DNA of 64,000 bases, from contig MU839181.1 of NCBI GenBank assembly GCA_030685235.1, positions 62,001-126,000 on the forward strand. Reading direction: 5' to 3'. Position 1 is the first letter of the stretch; every line of letters begins with the position of its first letter. Positions 21,966 through 35,866 of this stretch are shown one piece after another. The DNA is from Copromyces sp. CBS 386.78 (Eukaryota; Ascomycota; Sordariomycetes; Sordariales; Sordariaceae). The position numbers and the translations under genes were made by a program. The notes beneath the pieces were generated by a model that saw only the letters and a program-made list of their open reading frames with translations, did no database searches and was not told where the DNA came from.

Positions 21966-23745
21966 CTAAGCCTTGACCACCCAGCCAGCATTCACCATAA
22001 AATCAAAGATCCTTCCTCCTTTCTGCTGATCGACTCTGCAGATGTCCTTAGCCTGCTTCCTCTTCAAACTCCCGTTGCCCTTGACGGCTTCCTTGAGGAT
22101 CTGCTCCTTGATCATCAGGTAAGGCTTAGGTTGGATCCTGAGCACCTCACACAGCTTAACCTCTTCCGGCGTGAGGAGATGAAGGTCGGGAGCATTATCC
22201 TGAGAAAGTGGGAGGGGTTGTATCCCGGGAATAGGTTGCGGTAGGAACTTCTGTTTCGATGGTGTCGTATTACCATTGGCAACGATTACACTTCCACCGT
22301 TGACCTGCCCAGGCTCGAATTTCATCACGCTGAGCTTCTCGGCCTCGGCGATGACATGAGGTGACTGCATGCGCGCCGGCAACTCGGGTTGTATCAGCAA
22401 AGCTGCGCCACTTGGCGGATCTGGTGGTGGCGGTTGCTTGCTCCGCTGAGCACTCGCTAGTCGTTCACGATCCATGGAACCCAGCGGTATTGATTTCTGA
22501 ATGCGCGCCGCCTTCTCCTGCTCGTACTTCTCGCCGCTTCGTAGATCACCAATCCGGAGACTGCGCCATTCCTGTAGTTGTGTAATTGCCTGTCGCAAGT
22601 TGAGCTCGTCGATTAACCCTTGGCAGAACTGCTCAAAGTCGACGCGGTTCATCATCCGCGCAAAGGGCTTAGCCTTGTTTAAAAGATCGCGCTCCTCCTT
22701 CGACCTCTTCTTCTCTGACTTGGTGTTTTCCCTATAATCAAGCAGGTTATGCTCAAAGATAACCTTCTTCCTTTCGACACGTTGCGTCAAGCGACAGTTG
22801 TAGATTTCCATGACGGTAAGTTTGAGCTCCATCTCGGGTTCCATCTCGCCTGTCCGTGGGTTAATTCCGTCTCCTGGGTCGAACTGCATGAGCTGAACAG
22901 CCTCTTCCGCTTCGTTACAGAACTCGGTCTCGAACTCCAAACGTCCAGGCATGTATCCTTGGATCTCGTGACACGACGGAACACTGGCTGTCGGCTTCGT
23001 CTTCGCTTGCAGGGTCGGGGCGTTCTTAGCGGCTTCCCTCCTCTCCTCAATGCGTCGCTTCTTGCGCGCCTGAAACTCTTCTCTCGAGATTTCATTTGCC
23101 AGTTCCATGTCGTGAGGACTGCATCGTTTCGGCAGGGGAAACTTGGGGGAGTCGACGTAGACCTCGAGGTAGTGGTCGCGTACCTCGTCCTTGTCTCGGT
23201 AGCCGCCAATGTGGTCCGCGATGTCGGCCCAAGAACCCAACCCGTAGATCTGCGCGCCCTCCAGAAGAAGGAGCTCCTCGTCCGCGCCCCATTCTCGGTC
23301 GAATATGGGAAACGAGTTCTGTTCGATTACTCGGTATGGATGTGTTTGTGGCTGATGCGCATTGCTGGACGCTCCTTGCGCAAAGCATTGGACACAAAGA
23401 TCATATTCATTGCAGGCGCTGTGGGCACATCTAATTCGAACCTGTGAAAAGTGGTAAGGTTAGCTGGCTTGTTGTTGTTGGGAGCCAGAGGGTCGAAGTC
23501 CAAAGAGGTTCCCCGACCCCACAACGTCTCGTGATTCGCGCGACGCGAGGTCCGGGGCAACGGTAGCGGCCGCATCGGAAGGGAGATATGACGTCCAAGC
23601 GCCGGGACCAAGGCTGTGAGGTATTGTTGACTATATGAAAACAAAAACCTACCGTAGACGTTATGTCTGCTGAGCAGACATCGCAAACGTACTTCACTCC
23701 TCCTTCGCCGCCTCGTGCAGCGATCTTCTTGCGGATGACGCCCAT
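21966..23745 (-). CDS. ada2: ADA2, SAGA histone acetyltransferase adaptor
   Basis: ADA2 binds Gcn5 and stimulates histone H3 acetylation within SAGA and ADA complexes in the nucleus. Exons 23745-23653 and 23441-21966, with a 211-nt intron, give 522 residues. The intron splits the ZZ zinc finger. Once joined, Cys21/Cys24, Cys36/Cys41 and Cys47/Cys50 line up as zinc ligands, with His residues just after. A SANT domain follows at about 85-130 ([20 protein letters not shown], then [10 protein letters not shown]). The ADA box region has [19 protein letters not shown] at about 190. The SWIRM domain fills the C-terminus from about 435 ([20 protein letters not shown]). Domain order and length are those of fungal ADA2. 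It is divergent from the GALT gene. Confidence 0.95.
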
Positions 23746-25283
23746 GGTGGATGTCCCCGAGGGACGGGGATTAGGATAATCCGATTAATGTGCCGGGTGT
23801 GAGGAGTCAGAAAGGGGGTTAACGTTGTCCGAAATCCACCGCTGAAAGCCCCAAAATGGGAAGGACAAAGAGCCAGGAAGGTTGAAATGCTGTTGTAACG
23901 CGTATATTGATGAACTAGGCGGCTGCCGGTGAGTTGTCGATGAAGTTATGTCGATGGCCTTGATGGCGGCGATGTTGCGGTTGTACGAGGGTGTTGCGCC
24001 TTGGAACCAGCAGGGCCAGGGGCTGAATCCCCAAGTGCGGCATTGAGCAATGAGCGGACAGGTGGCTCCAGCTGGAAACCCACTGTGATGGTGGCTCCGA
24101 AGTAGTCCCGAAGGTTGCCGCTTTGACGGTACAACCCTAACCCGTAGCAGCCCTTCAAGCAATGTCTGGGAACGGTGAGCTTGGCAGACAAAGGTTATCA
24201 GCACTTCAGATGAAAGTCAATCCTCCAGATGAATCACAATAAGTTCTATATAATCATCTTTCAAACCCGTCAAAAATACTTGGCTCACGCAAGGCGGTAC
24301 GGACCTGAGAGAATGCACCAATCCGTCCCTTGTCAAGTTGGCGGCTTGGCGTACGGTTAAGCATCGATGGAGCGACTGTGTGCAAGCGCTCCACTAATAT
24401 GGTGCGGAGGAGCCCCATAGGAGCTTGTTTAGACGCGGGGTTGCTTCCAATTGGTTTCAACATCGTGAGGGGCAACGGGGGGAGTGATTGCTTCGATTTG
24501 GAGAACACCATGGTGTTGATGTTTTTGTTTACATATGTCTCCTGCCACATATCATCCATATCGTAAACGACCAAGGTTTGGGATTTCGTTCTTCTTCTGG
24601 AGAGCATAAATTTGCAGTGTATCAATAGTCGGAATGTACTGGTACCCTCCAAGTTCCAACTGACATTTATTCCATTGCGTACCCCATTTCTCCGCACTGA
24701 AGCAGCCCTCCACACTTCGTTACGGTACAGGACACATGAAATTTGAGAATTCATCTGATGCAAGTTGCTGTCTGATGAATAGCGTCTTTTGAGCCTCAGA
24801 AAACACGGGAAAACTGTGAGTTCGTGGGCTCATCAATGGTGGTTGCACAAGAACGTGTCACGGCGCCTTGGAGTTTCAACCCAAGAATGACCTGTATCTC
24901 ACTGTCAAGCCAGCGGCCAGATGCTGCTGTACAGCCTGTTCTCAGAAGCGGCCCCATTACTCTATAAATGTTCCGTTGATATGCTTGGTACTTTAAGGCA
25001 GTAAGGCCGAAGAACGCCGAAAATATCATTTCATCTTGTCTGGTACCCGGCCGTTGTACCTGAAGAAAAACGTTTCGGTAGTTGTGACCAGGTTGCCTCG
25101 GGGAGAGCATCCCCGAGCATATGACGCTTCAAAAGTGGAAAACACGAGCTACCAGTCCACATCATTGGACACTTCATTTATAGACATCAAATATATCAAC
25201 AACATCCTTCTGGCTTCACCCCAACCCTTTTCTTCGAAACCGCATATATCCATTTCCTCCAAGTTTCTCGAGGAAACGCAGCC
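23746..25283. other. Divergent region, ada2 / GALT gene
   Basis: This 1.54-kb region lies between two start codons. Minus-strand frames at 23785-24204 and 24254-24763 are open but have no recognisable domain and no clear splice structure. The GALT-proximal 150 bp are C/T- and A-rich, like a 5' leader. Confidence 0.45.
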
Positions 25284-26694
<1,411 letters not shown>

Positions 26695-26848
26695 TAGTAC
26701 GTTTTCCACGCCGCCTATTATCATGCGTATTATCCCCCGTCTACCTTGTCACGCTTATTATGGTAAAGATCCGTTCGCTGCCTTTTGAGTCCTGTTCTGG
26801 TCATCCCCTCTGTGTCTCAAGGAGCAGCTAGTCCTTTGCGTATGTCCC

Positions 26849-27466
26849 TTACTGAACGTAGTGACCATACTGCAACACCATCCACAAAGTACCGCCATAC
26901 GCCGCCAAGAAGGGGAAGATCTGGGGTCCGCTGAAACGCTGCGTCTTGTAGATGAACATCTCGCTCGTAAAGTGCACGGCGGCAATGACGTGGGTCCAGA
27001 TACCGAGCTTGTACAGCGACTCGTTTTCGAGGTTGTAGCACGCGTAGAAGCGGATGATGCCGGCCATAAAGGTGTAGGTGCCGAAGACGCGGGCCGCCAG
27101 CGGCGTGACCTGGTCCTTGGCAGCAACATCCTTCTTCTCCGCCTCCGAGGGCGTGACGGGCTTCAGCACGTCGACGCTATCCTCCGGGCTGAACTTGCCC
27201 TTCGCGGGCGGCAGGGAGGTGTTGGGGACGAAGCGCCCGTTGTAGAGACGTCTCGTGTAGTGGAGTGTGCTATAGTTTTGGAGGGCGTTGCCCATGGCTA
27301 CGATGGAGACCTGGAAAAGGGTGGGTTAGTCAGTGAACTGCAAATTCGGGTGTTGCGAAACAAGGTGAGGGGTCAGGAGAAACAGTAATCAGCAACTTAC
27401 GAAGAAGAGATAGTAGGGGAGGAGGCCCTTCTCGCCCGAAGGCAGGAAAGCCTTGATGGCGTCCAT
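26849..27466 (-). CDS. erg28: ERG28, ergosterol biosynthesis scaffold protein
   Basis: ERG28 is a small ER membrane protein that tethers the C-4 demethylation enzymes (Erg25, Erg26, Erg27) of sterol synthesis. Exons 27466-27401 and 27310-26849 give 175 residues, near the yeast protein's length. The exon junction reads PYYLFF/VSIVAMGNALQNY in frame, and without the first exon the N-terminal membrane segment would be cut. Family features include the Asn/Gln-rich stretch after the first helix, RVFGTYTFMAGIIRFYACY, and LGIWTHVIAAVHFTSEMFIY. About four hydrophobic helices are visible. The gene shares a divergent intergenic region with the ketoreductase gene. Confidence 0.93.
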
Positions 27467-28037
27467 CTTGATTCGGGTAGTTACAAAGCGGTTCGTAGTC
27501 GGGGAAGAAAGCTATCGTCAGTCGAAAATTCTTAAATCAAAGCCCCTTTTGTGGTTGTTGTTTTGTTTGTTTCCTGTTCCAGTTCGGGCACCGGATGGAA
27601 CCCTTTCGGGCCACTCTCAAGCGCGAGAGACAGGGTCATCGCAGCAGCAATGACGCAGGTCCACAGGCATTGGACGACATTTGGAGGCAATAAATAAATT
27701 CCCGCCAGGCTCCCCCTTTTCCTCAATGAACAACGCCCTTCATTGGCCGGTGGCCAGAGCTTCCCTCAGCTCCGTCGGAGTTCAATGGCGGGCGCGAATG
27801 ATGGCTCGATGGTTCCGCAAAACGGAGACAGCAAAGGTCCTGTCGCCGGGGCCGCGGGGCGGGACGCCACGAAAATCTTAGCGGCTGACACATGCAAGCG
27901 CAGGCGAGTTCGACCCTACCCAAAACGTTCCCAACATTTATTTGCGGGCGGACCCAACTTGGAAAGTCTCACAACTCTCGAATCCAACCTTAGAAAGGCT
28001 GTAATCATCAAGGACTTTCGCCGACAACCTATACACA
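27467..28037. promoter_or_regulatory. Shared divergent promoter region, erg28 / ketoreductase
   Basis: 571 bp separate the ATG of ERG28 (-) from that of the ketoreductase (+). Both products work in ER lipid synthesis, so co-regulation from this interval is plausible. I cannot point to a specific sterol-response or TATA motif with confidence. Confidence 0.45.
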
Positions 28038-29148
28038 ATGGATAAGGTTGCTCAAGTCTGGGGCTCAGTCCCCCAAGTCTGGGACTCCATCCCCCAAGTC
28101 TGGGACTCCATCCCCCAATATGGCCAATGGACTCTTGCTGGCATCGGCGCCCTTTACGTCGCTACTCGCGTCGGCGCTTTCCTCCAGCTCCTCCTTAACG
28201 CTTTCATCCTGAGCGGCACCAACGTACGTCTTCGCAAGCTCTGTTCACTTGGGATGAAATATTGGAGAATGCGGCTAACAAGAACCTTAACAGCTCCGCA
28301 AGTATGGCAAGAAGGGCACCTGGGCTGTCGTTACCGGCGCCTCTGACGGTCTCGGCAAAGAGTTCGCTCAGCAGCTCGCTTCCAAGGGCTTCAACCTCGT
28401 TCTCGTCTCTCGCACTCAGTCCAAGCTCGATACCCTCGCCCGCGAGCTTGAGCTCAGATGGGATGGCCTCAAGGCCAAGACCTTCGCCATGGACTTCTCC
28501 AAGGACGACGATTCCGACTACGAGCGTCTTGCCGAGCTCATCAAGGGCCTCGACATTGGTATCTTGATCAACAACGTTGGCCAGTCCCACAGCATCCCCG
28601 TTCCCTTCCTCCAGACCGACCGCGACGAGCTCCAGAACATTGTCACCATCAACTGCCTCGGCACACTCAAGACCACCAAGGTTGTCGCTCCCATCCTTGC
28701 CCAGCGCAAGAAGGGTCTTATCCTTACCATGGGCTCCTTCGCCGGTGTCATGCCCACTCCCTACCTTGCCACCTACAGCGGCAGCAAGGCTTTCCTCCAG
28801 CACTGGAGCAGCGCTCTTTCTTCCGAGCTCAAGGATCAGGGCGTCGATGTCCAACTTGTTGTTAGCTACCTCGTCACCACTGCCATGAGCAAGATCCGTC
28901 GCACCAGCCTCCTCATCCCCAACCCCAAGCAGTTCGTCCGCTCTGCTCTCGGCAAGGTTGGCCTCAACAGCTCCGAGCCCTTCCCCAACACTTACACCCC
29001 TTGGTGGAGCCACGCTGTTTTCAAGTGGGTTGTTGAGAACACTGTTGGTGTCTACAGCTATTTCACTCTCAAGCTGAACAAGAACATGCACATCGACATT
29101 CGCAACCGCGCTCTCAAGAAGGCTGCTCGTGAGGCCAAGAAGCAGTAA
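28038..29148 (+). CDS. Very-long-chain 3-oxoacyl-CoA reductase
   Basis: This ER-membrane short-chain dehydrogenase carries out the NADPH-dependent second step of each very-long-chain fatty acid elongation cycle (yeast Ifa38/YBR159w type). Exons 28038-28223 and 28294-29148 give 346 residues, the family's length. A membrane helix lies at about 32-58. The Rossmann dinucleotide motif TGASDGLG is at 76-83, followed by NNVG. The catalytic set is Ser210, Tyr223 and Lys227 (MGSFAG, then YSGSK) with normal spacing. The C-terminus is Lys-rich, as expected for an ER protein. An N-terminal threefold repeat QVWDSIP is unusual. The 70-nt intron has GT-AG ends. Confidence 0.93.
28053..28115 (+). repeat. 21-bp tandem repeat, three units, coding
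   Basis: The units at 28074-28094 and 28095-28115 are identical, and 28053-28073 is a diverged first copy. They encode [21 protein letters not shown] at the N-terminus of the ketoreductase. Confidence 0.9.
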
Positions 29149-30297
29149 GAGAATATTGCAGCTTCTAGCCACCACGTTGCTAACGTGAAGCTGGAATGGG
29201 CTATGGCATGATGGGCTCTAGCCAGAAAACAAGTTAACCCACCTGTCAGACTGTGTACCTGTGGTAGTGAAAATGGGGAAGCGTTCTAGCAGACCCTGCG
29301 AGTTAGTGCTGACTTCGCACGGATTTGAGCAGACTAGTCATGATGTGAGTCGGTATGCATGAAATAAAATTGTAGAGAATATTATCTAGACGATGACCAT
29401 GAAGTAATGTTAGTTTACATGAATTATTCGGCTATAAACAAGAGCATTCGGTGTCTGCATTTGACATTATGAGTTGAACGGGCACATCGATGACGTTGTC
29501 AACGATGATTGGACAGTTACAGCGATTCAGAGGCGGGAGAAAAACATGCTGCCAAAAAGGGGTTAGCGCTTGTCTGTTGTCCCAAAATCTCCAGCACACA
29601 GGCGCGTCCAAGATTCGCGTTGCAGGCGCAGGTTCCAGTTTGAGTTGCCAGCCGGGAAACGCCCTGGGCACCAATGATTCCTGCCCGGTCGCGGTACGTA
29701 CCGCTGTCCCAGTACTCACGCCAAAAATTGTTTACGGCAGCGGGCCAGCCTCTTCATCTTCACCATCCACAGTCCACCTTTGAAAGTTGATTGCCCAATC
29801 GCGCGCACAGAGCTTCCTCGCTCTCAACACCAACACAACAACAACGCCTTCACCTCAAGCTCTGGTCGCCGATCCTCGACCACGTCGCATCGTCCCGGAC
29901 TTTATAACTGTCCCCCGGATCCCCAAACCTTCCTTTCATGGTGGTGTGATTGTACTAGTACACCGACTGCAGCGAGCACCGCGCTCTCGACTTTGTGAGC
30001 TCCAAGCAACCAACCAACTTGGAGACCTTGAGCAAGAGAGGGCAAACGGAGCAAAAGCGGCAAAACAGCACCACAGCGCGGAGAATCGCGAAGCTGCCAG
30101 ATTATCATCCACCCTTAGAGCTCCGACTCGTGCCGATCCCCATATTCTGTCAGCCTCCTCCATCTGCGTCGTTCTGGAGCTTCCCTCCCTCGACCCTTGC
30201 GCCGAACCCTGAACCGCTCTTGCAAGTGGCACCGACAATCATCCCACTGCCATCCCACCATCGTCCTGTCGGGTGTTAGCATCACATATCGGCCATC
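29149..30297. other. Intergenic between ketoreductase and nucleoporin genes
   Basis: This 1.15-kb stretch holds the ketoreductase 3' UTR and the nucleoporin promoter and leader. The last 500 bp are C/A-rich, with many CAAC and CACC triplets. No gene is seen. Confidence 0.5.
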
Positions 30298-33200
30298 ATG
30301 AATCCAGCCACACCCATGCGCCAAGTGCCCGGCGCATTCCTCAACACCCCAGCTGCGCCCAGGACCGATGATGCTCGACGCTACTTGGACTCGCTTCCTG
30401 AAAAGAACACTGCGAGACCGGCGCTAGGAGGGTTCGGGTCCTATAATGCTGGTGGTGCAGGTGTTTCTTCCGGACCCGTGACTGGGCCCGTCTCCGGCCC
30501 CGTTGGCGGCGCCGGTGCTGGACCTGTTGCTCGTCCCGTGTCGCAGGTGCCTGTCCCAATGGTGCCGGCTCAAGCTCGCACAGATCTACCACCGGTTGCC
30601 AAGGCCGCGCGGCGCATCACCAATACCCTACTACGTGACGAGAACTATCCCGATGTTGACTCTTATGCTAGAGGTGAGCTTCTTATCCAACCCTTTTGCC
30701 CTCATGGTAACCTGTTGGGACTGGCTAACCATGTCTCTGCTAAATAGCTGGCTCCTCCTCGGACTATGACATGTACAGTACCGATGACGCGCCCGGCGCC
30801 CCGTTTAAGAAGACTCACATGCATCCCATCCCCGATCAAGTCTTTGAGCGGTTAAACAGGGGAGAGGTCAACACGCAACTCGGCTTGTTCGCCGACATCA
30901 ACTACGCGTGGGCTGCTATTGACAGCTCCCTCTTCCTCTGGGACTATACCCACCCGAACCCCGAACTCATCGGCTACGAAGATGCCACCACTACCATTAG
31001 CGCTGTCGCCCTGGTGCCCCCTAAACCTGGCGTGTTCGTTAGTAACATCACCCATATTCTAGTCGTTGCTACGGGCACCGAGATAGTTCTATTGGGCGTA
31101 TCTGCGACACCTACCCCTTCCGGATCGAAGACCGTCTCCCTCTACCAAACAAAAATGGCAGTACATCGCGGAAGCACCGATGTCAGCATAATCGTCGGTA
31201 CCGCGAGCGGCCGTATCTTCTTTGGTGGCTATACCGATACCGATATCTACGAGCTCCTTTACCAGCAAGAAGAGCGCTGGTTCTTGAGCAGATGCGCCAA
31301 GGTCAATCACACACACCCCGGCTGGACATCAGTTGTTCCTAACCTCCCCGTGCCAATGGGTTTCTTGGGCCACCGTGATCAGGAACACCTTGTCCAATTG
31401 GTTGTCGACGATACTCGGAAACTCCTATACTCCCTCTCGGACAAGTCCACCATTCGAACGTACTTCATGGAGCCGTCTGGGAAACTGACAAAGGTTATCG
31501 AGAAGAACAAGGTCTCGTGTCTCAGTGATATGACCCACATGGTTGATTTGAACAGAAACCCACTGCTTAACGAAAGAGTCAGGATCGTCTCCCTTAGCGC
31601 CATCTCGTCGCAAGAGGCTTCGAAGTCTCACCTCATGGCACTCACCAACACTGGATGCCGCTTGTTCCTTACAGCAACCAGCGCGGCATCCTATATGCTC
31701 AACGCCTCAGCAAACCTTGCTCCTCAGAGCATGCAGGTCCAATACATCAAGTTCCCTCCTACGAGCGAAGATCAGCAGGTTCCCCTGCGCAACGAGACCA
31801 ACACTGCGGTTGCATATGCACCTGCGCCTGCGGCCGCTCAGGATCAGATGTCCGGTCTGCTTTCCGAGAGTTGTCTTGGTCAACGTTTTGCCCCGGGTTA
31901 TTTCTTCGATGCGGTTCGCTCCAATGAAAGTCGCACGGACTTGCTCTTTGTATCAGCCCCCGATGTCGGCAGACTCAAGCAAAACGCTGTACTCAGATAT
32001 GTTGAGCAAGGTACTTTGATCCCCTTGGGTGACGGAAGCCGTGTTCTTGCTATCGGTCTTACTGGCAAGCCTTTTGCGGCTGCGAAGCAACCGCTTGGAT
32101 TCGGCAACGAGCTAGCTGTTCAGTTCGACCACACCCCAAGCGAATTCGCAGTACTCACGAACACCGGCATTCATATCGTTCGTCGCAGGAGGTTCATCGA
32201 CATCTTCGCCAATGCGATTCGCGTAGCATCTGGCGATGAAGATTTGGACAACAAGGTCAAGACTTTTACGACCATCAATGGCAGGGTTGAAATGATCGCG
32301 GCTGCGTTGGCAGTAGCATGCGGTCAGGGAGGAGACTCCCGTCGTGCTGTGGACCCTCTTACTGAGGACAGAGCGCGCTCCATCTTTATCAACTATGGTG
32401 GTCAGCCAAAGCTCGCGGATGCAGATGTCTTGCAGGCCCCGGAGGACAACGTCCAGCTCTCGGCTCGTCACGACGCGCTAGTACTTTACCTTGCGCGCCT
32501 TACCCGCACCTTGTGGAAGTCCAAGGTCATTGCGATGGCCACGGATAGCGCTTCGGGGGGTTTCACCGTCGGCTCGGCAATTCCCATCTCCAAGCTCACG
32601 ACGGTACAGGAAAGCGTGCAACGACTAAGGAGATTCCTTGAGCAAAACAAGAGTCTCATTCAAGGCCTGGCTGGGCCCTCTGATCGTGTTTCTAGCAGAC
32701 AAGAGGAAATCGCTTTGCAGCTGGAGCACCAGTCTCTTCACGCTCTGCGCCAGCTTATGGACAGCGTGTCTGAGGGCATTTCCTTCGTCCTGATGTTGTT
32801 TGATGAGCGCGTAACCGACATCTTTATGCGACTAGATGATACGTCTAAGCAGCAGCTGCAAAACCTTACATATGAGGGCTTGTTCTCCCAAGACTCCGGA
32901 AAGGAGCTCGCCAAGGTTCTGGTTAAGGCTATTGTTAACCGCAATATCGCCAACGGAGCCAATGTCGAGACTGTCGCCGATGCACTCAGGAGAAGGTGTG
33001 GCACTTTCTGCTCCCCTGATGACGTCGTGATCTTCAAGGCTCAAGAACAATTGCAGCGGGCCAGCGAGTCGCTGGGCAACCCCAACCTGATGCGCACTCT
33101 GCTTGCGGAGAGCTTGCGGTTGTTTGACCAGGTGGCGGGAAGCCTGACCATGACCAACCTTCGCAATGCCGTCGAGCAATACATCAACCTAAAGTACTAC

Positions 33201-34747
33201 GCTGGCGCTATTCAACTGTGCTTGGTCGTCGCGAGGGAGAAGGACCGTGGAAATTCGGCTCTTTCTTGGTTCAACGAAGGCAAGCCGGCCAACGATCCCC
33301 GTGAAAAGGCTTTCAACGACCGGACAAGCTGCTATTCCTTGATTCACGAGGTGCTTGACCGTCTCGAGATTGCGTCTGCCTCAGAACCAGATATTGTTGA
33401 CGGCAGGCCAACCCTCGCTGCCACCAAGCGGGCGGAGGCATACAGCGTCGTCAACAGCTCGGAGGATGAGGTCTTCCATCTCGATCTGTACGACTGGTAC
33501 ATTGAGAAGGGTTGGACCGACCGTATGTTGGCCATCGACTCTCCTCATGTCATCACATACCTGCAGAGACTCGCAGCGGTAGATGCTCAGCACGCTGATC
33601 TTCTGTGCCGCTTCTACACGCAACGGAGCCGCTTCTTCGAGGCCGCTCAAGTGCAGGCTGATCTTGCCAAGTCAGACTTTCCTCTTGGCATCAAGGAACG
33701 CATTACCTTATTGAGCAGAGCGAAGGCCAACGCCAGCGTCACCACTGTGGGTGTGAGCCGCCAGCAACAGCAGCTCCTCAACCACGAAGTAACTGATCTT
33801 CTGGAGATTGCCCACATCCAGGACGATTTGCTTGAGAGACTAAGGGCCGACCCTCGCATAGTAGCTGATAAGCTCCCTGATATCGAGAAGGTTTTGGATG
33901 GTCCCGTCCAGGGCCTTTCTACTGTGAGTTTTTTCCCATCATAGGGATGCTCTACTCATTGCTAACATGTACCGTATAGCTCTTCAACGATTTCGCCGAT
34001 CAGGCCGGATACTACGACCTCTGCCTGCTCATCTACAACTCTGCGGACTACCAGAACCCGCACACCATCAACGAGACGTGGGAGAATCTCATCAGCCAGA
34101 TTCACTTCGAAACCGAGCAGAAGCAAGAGGCATGGCGTCTCGTCGAGGCAGGCGAGGCATTGCCCGACGGTTTTGAGGGTCTCGAAGCTGCGCCCCCTAT
34201 GCCGTACGAGGCTGTTGTCTCCCAGATCCAGTCCATTGCCCACCGCACCTCTTTCGACAGCCTCATCTTCCCCGTCGACACTCTTCTCCCCATGGTCTGC
34301 GGCTACGCTATCAACAACCACCAGGACGCCTCGATCGGCGCCGACCCTTGCTGGCCCGTCGCCGCCTTCCTGCAGCTGGGCGTTCCTCACACTCTGATCG
34401 CCCGCGTGCTGGAGAACATGTTTGACGCTCAGGAGGCGCCCTTCGTTAGTAAGCACAGGAAGTCGGTCGTGCAATGGATCAACCTCGTGGTCGACTCCTG
34501 GATTCGCGAGATTGAGCACCGCGGCTCGGCCTCGGGCAAGAACGGCGACGGTGCTATCACCACTTGGGTCGCTGAGCTGCTGACGAGAGCCGAGGAGGCG
34601 CTGGTGGCGATTGCCGCGGGCACCAGGGATCCGGCTCAGATGGCGAGCCTCACGGCTACCAGGAGGGACACGAGAGATTTGAAGAGGAAAGTGGAGATTC
34701 TTTCCCAGGCTGAGGCCCAGGGCAGTTTGTTGTTCAGCACCAGGTAG
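30298..34747 (+). CDS. Nucleoporin Nup155/Nup170 family
   Basis: This is a large non-FG scaffold nucleoporin of the inner ring of the nuclear pore, linking to the pore membrane and other inner-ring subunits. Exons 30298-30673, 30748-33923 and 33980-34747 give 1439 residues, typical of the Nup155/157/170 family. The N-terminus has a Gly/Pro/Val repeat (GPVTGPVSGPVGG) at about 60-75. A beta-propeller region then runs from about 145 to 600, with the family's LFADINYAWAAIDSSLFLWDY near its start. The remainder is predicted alpha-solenoid, including LRNAVEQYINLKYYAGAIQLC and VFHLDLYDWYIEKGW. Both introns (74 and 56 nt) are short, and joins keep frame. Family assignment is firm; Nup157 versus Nup170 cannot be distinguished in a single-copy lineage. 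Confidence 0.93.
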
Positions 34748-35716
34748 GACCAGGTGAATCCAATGACTCCCAAGCCGCAAACGCCCATGAATAAAACGAA
34801 GCGGACGTCGTTTAAGGCCACGGTAGAGGAGATTCCAGATGGGGCGGAAGATTCGATGCTTGGTGGTAGTATTCCTGGAAAGTGGAAGAAGGGGTTTACT
34901 TGATGTGGATGCCGGGGGATGGCTATCGGTGTGAGTTTAAGCATTGCGCCATTTTGGACTGTGAAAAAAACATGGGTGTGAGGATGGCATAGGGAAGAGA
35001 AGGAAGCTAGAATTACGAGAAAGCGATTGTTGCGCCATGGCCCTTTCTAGCATATTAGATCGGTCCGCAATGGCTTTTGGTGTGTGGGTGTAGGTTTGGT
35101 TAATGTGTACTGTACATAAAGTATCTATCTGGCTTTTGTCATGTTTATTCTAGGTTACGCCTGCTTGCTTCGCCTTTCCATTTGCGTATCTGAAGATGGG
35201 TATGATTGTTGATGTTGTCAGTGTGTCTGCGAGGGTTGTAGAAAAATGGAGAAGCTGGGTCATGTATCCGTCTGCTGAGTGGTCCACTTTTACTACGCCT
35301 TTTTCACTTGGTGCTCTTTCGGCTTGAACACTCACGCTCAAGAGGGTGGGTGGTTTTGTGCTTTTGCGTCCGGATGCATTGGGAGAGAGGCGGGAACCGG
35401 CTGGAGTTATTTAAGGCAGAAGGAATCCAGAGAGAGACGATACAAAAACACGCCTATATCCATGGCTAGCTGAGATCAAGTTCAACTTGGCAATTTGCCT
35501 TGACGCTCACTCCCCTCAGTCTCCTGGACAAAAAGAAGGCAGACACCATTGAGAGAGATTGTAGACGTCCGAAACCCAAGTCCCTCAACCCGAAGCAGAT
35601 TTGTGCAAGGGAAAAGAGCACTGCAACTGACGGAACATGAAAAGGAAAGGCAAAAAGAAAAAGAAAAGGAAGACACAGAAAGGAAAACAAGAAAAAAATG
35701 AAAAGAAAAAAAGAAT
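34748..35716. other. Intergenic 3' of nucleoporin gene
   Basis: About 970 bp. The right end is strongly A-rich (about 35630-35715), which on the minus strand gives the T-runs that would terminate the neighbouring tRNA-like gene. No protein gene is seen. Confidence 0.5.
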
Positions 35717-35866
35717 TGCGCGGTCCGGGATTCGAACCGGGGTCCTTCACCAGGAGATTTGTGTTCAGATTGCCCTCAGAAAATAGGTCTTTGACTGTGG
35801 TTCTACGGGAGTTTCAACCCTGCTACCCAAATCGAGTGACGCGCTAGACCACTGCGCCAACCACGC
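35717..35866 (-). tRNA. Intron-containing tRNA-like gene, isotype unresolved
   Basis: On the minus strand the ends pair as a seven-base acceptor stem (GCGTGGT at 35866-35860 with ACCGCGC at the 3' end, one G-U), followed by discriminator A. The D arm (GCGC, loop with GTGGTCTA, GCGC) and a T arm (CCCGG TTCGAAT CCCGG, one mismatch) are clear, so both internal pol III boxes are present. A T7 run follows directly. The two halves of the anticodon stem (TCACT, GGTGA, with one G-U pair) are separated by about 83 nt, leaving roughly 76 nt of insert once a 7-nt loop is allowed. I find no register giving a U at 33 and a purine at 37, so I do not name the amino acid. The insert's ends carry GATTTG/CAAATC, able to pair as in pre-tRNA introns. 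Confidence 0.6.

Noticed and set aside
24254..24763. 169-residue minus-strand frame
   Set aside because: No domain, no clear splice or start context, and composition like translated non-coding DNA.
28204..29175. 323-residue minus-strand frame
   Set aside because: Antisense shadow of the ketoreductase, caused by strong third-position bias.
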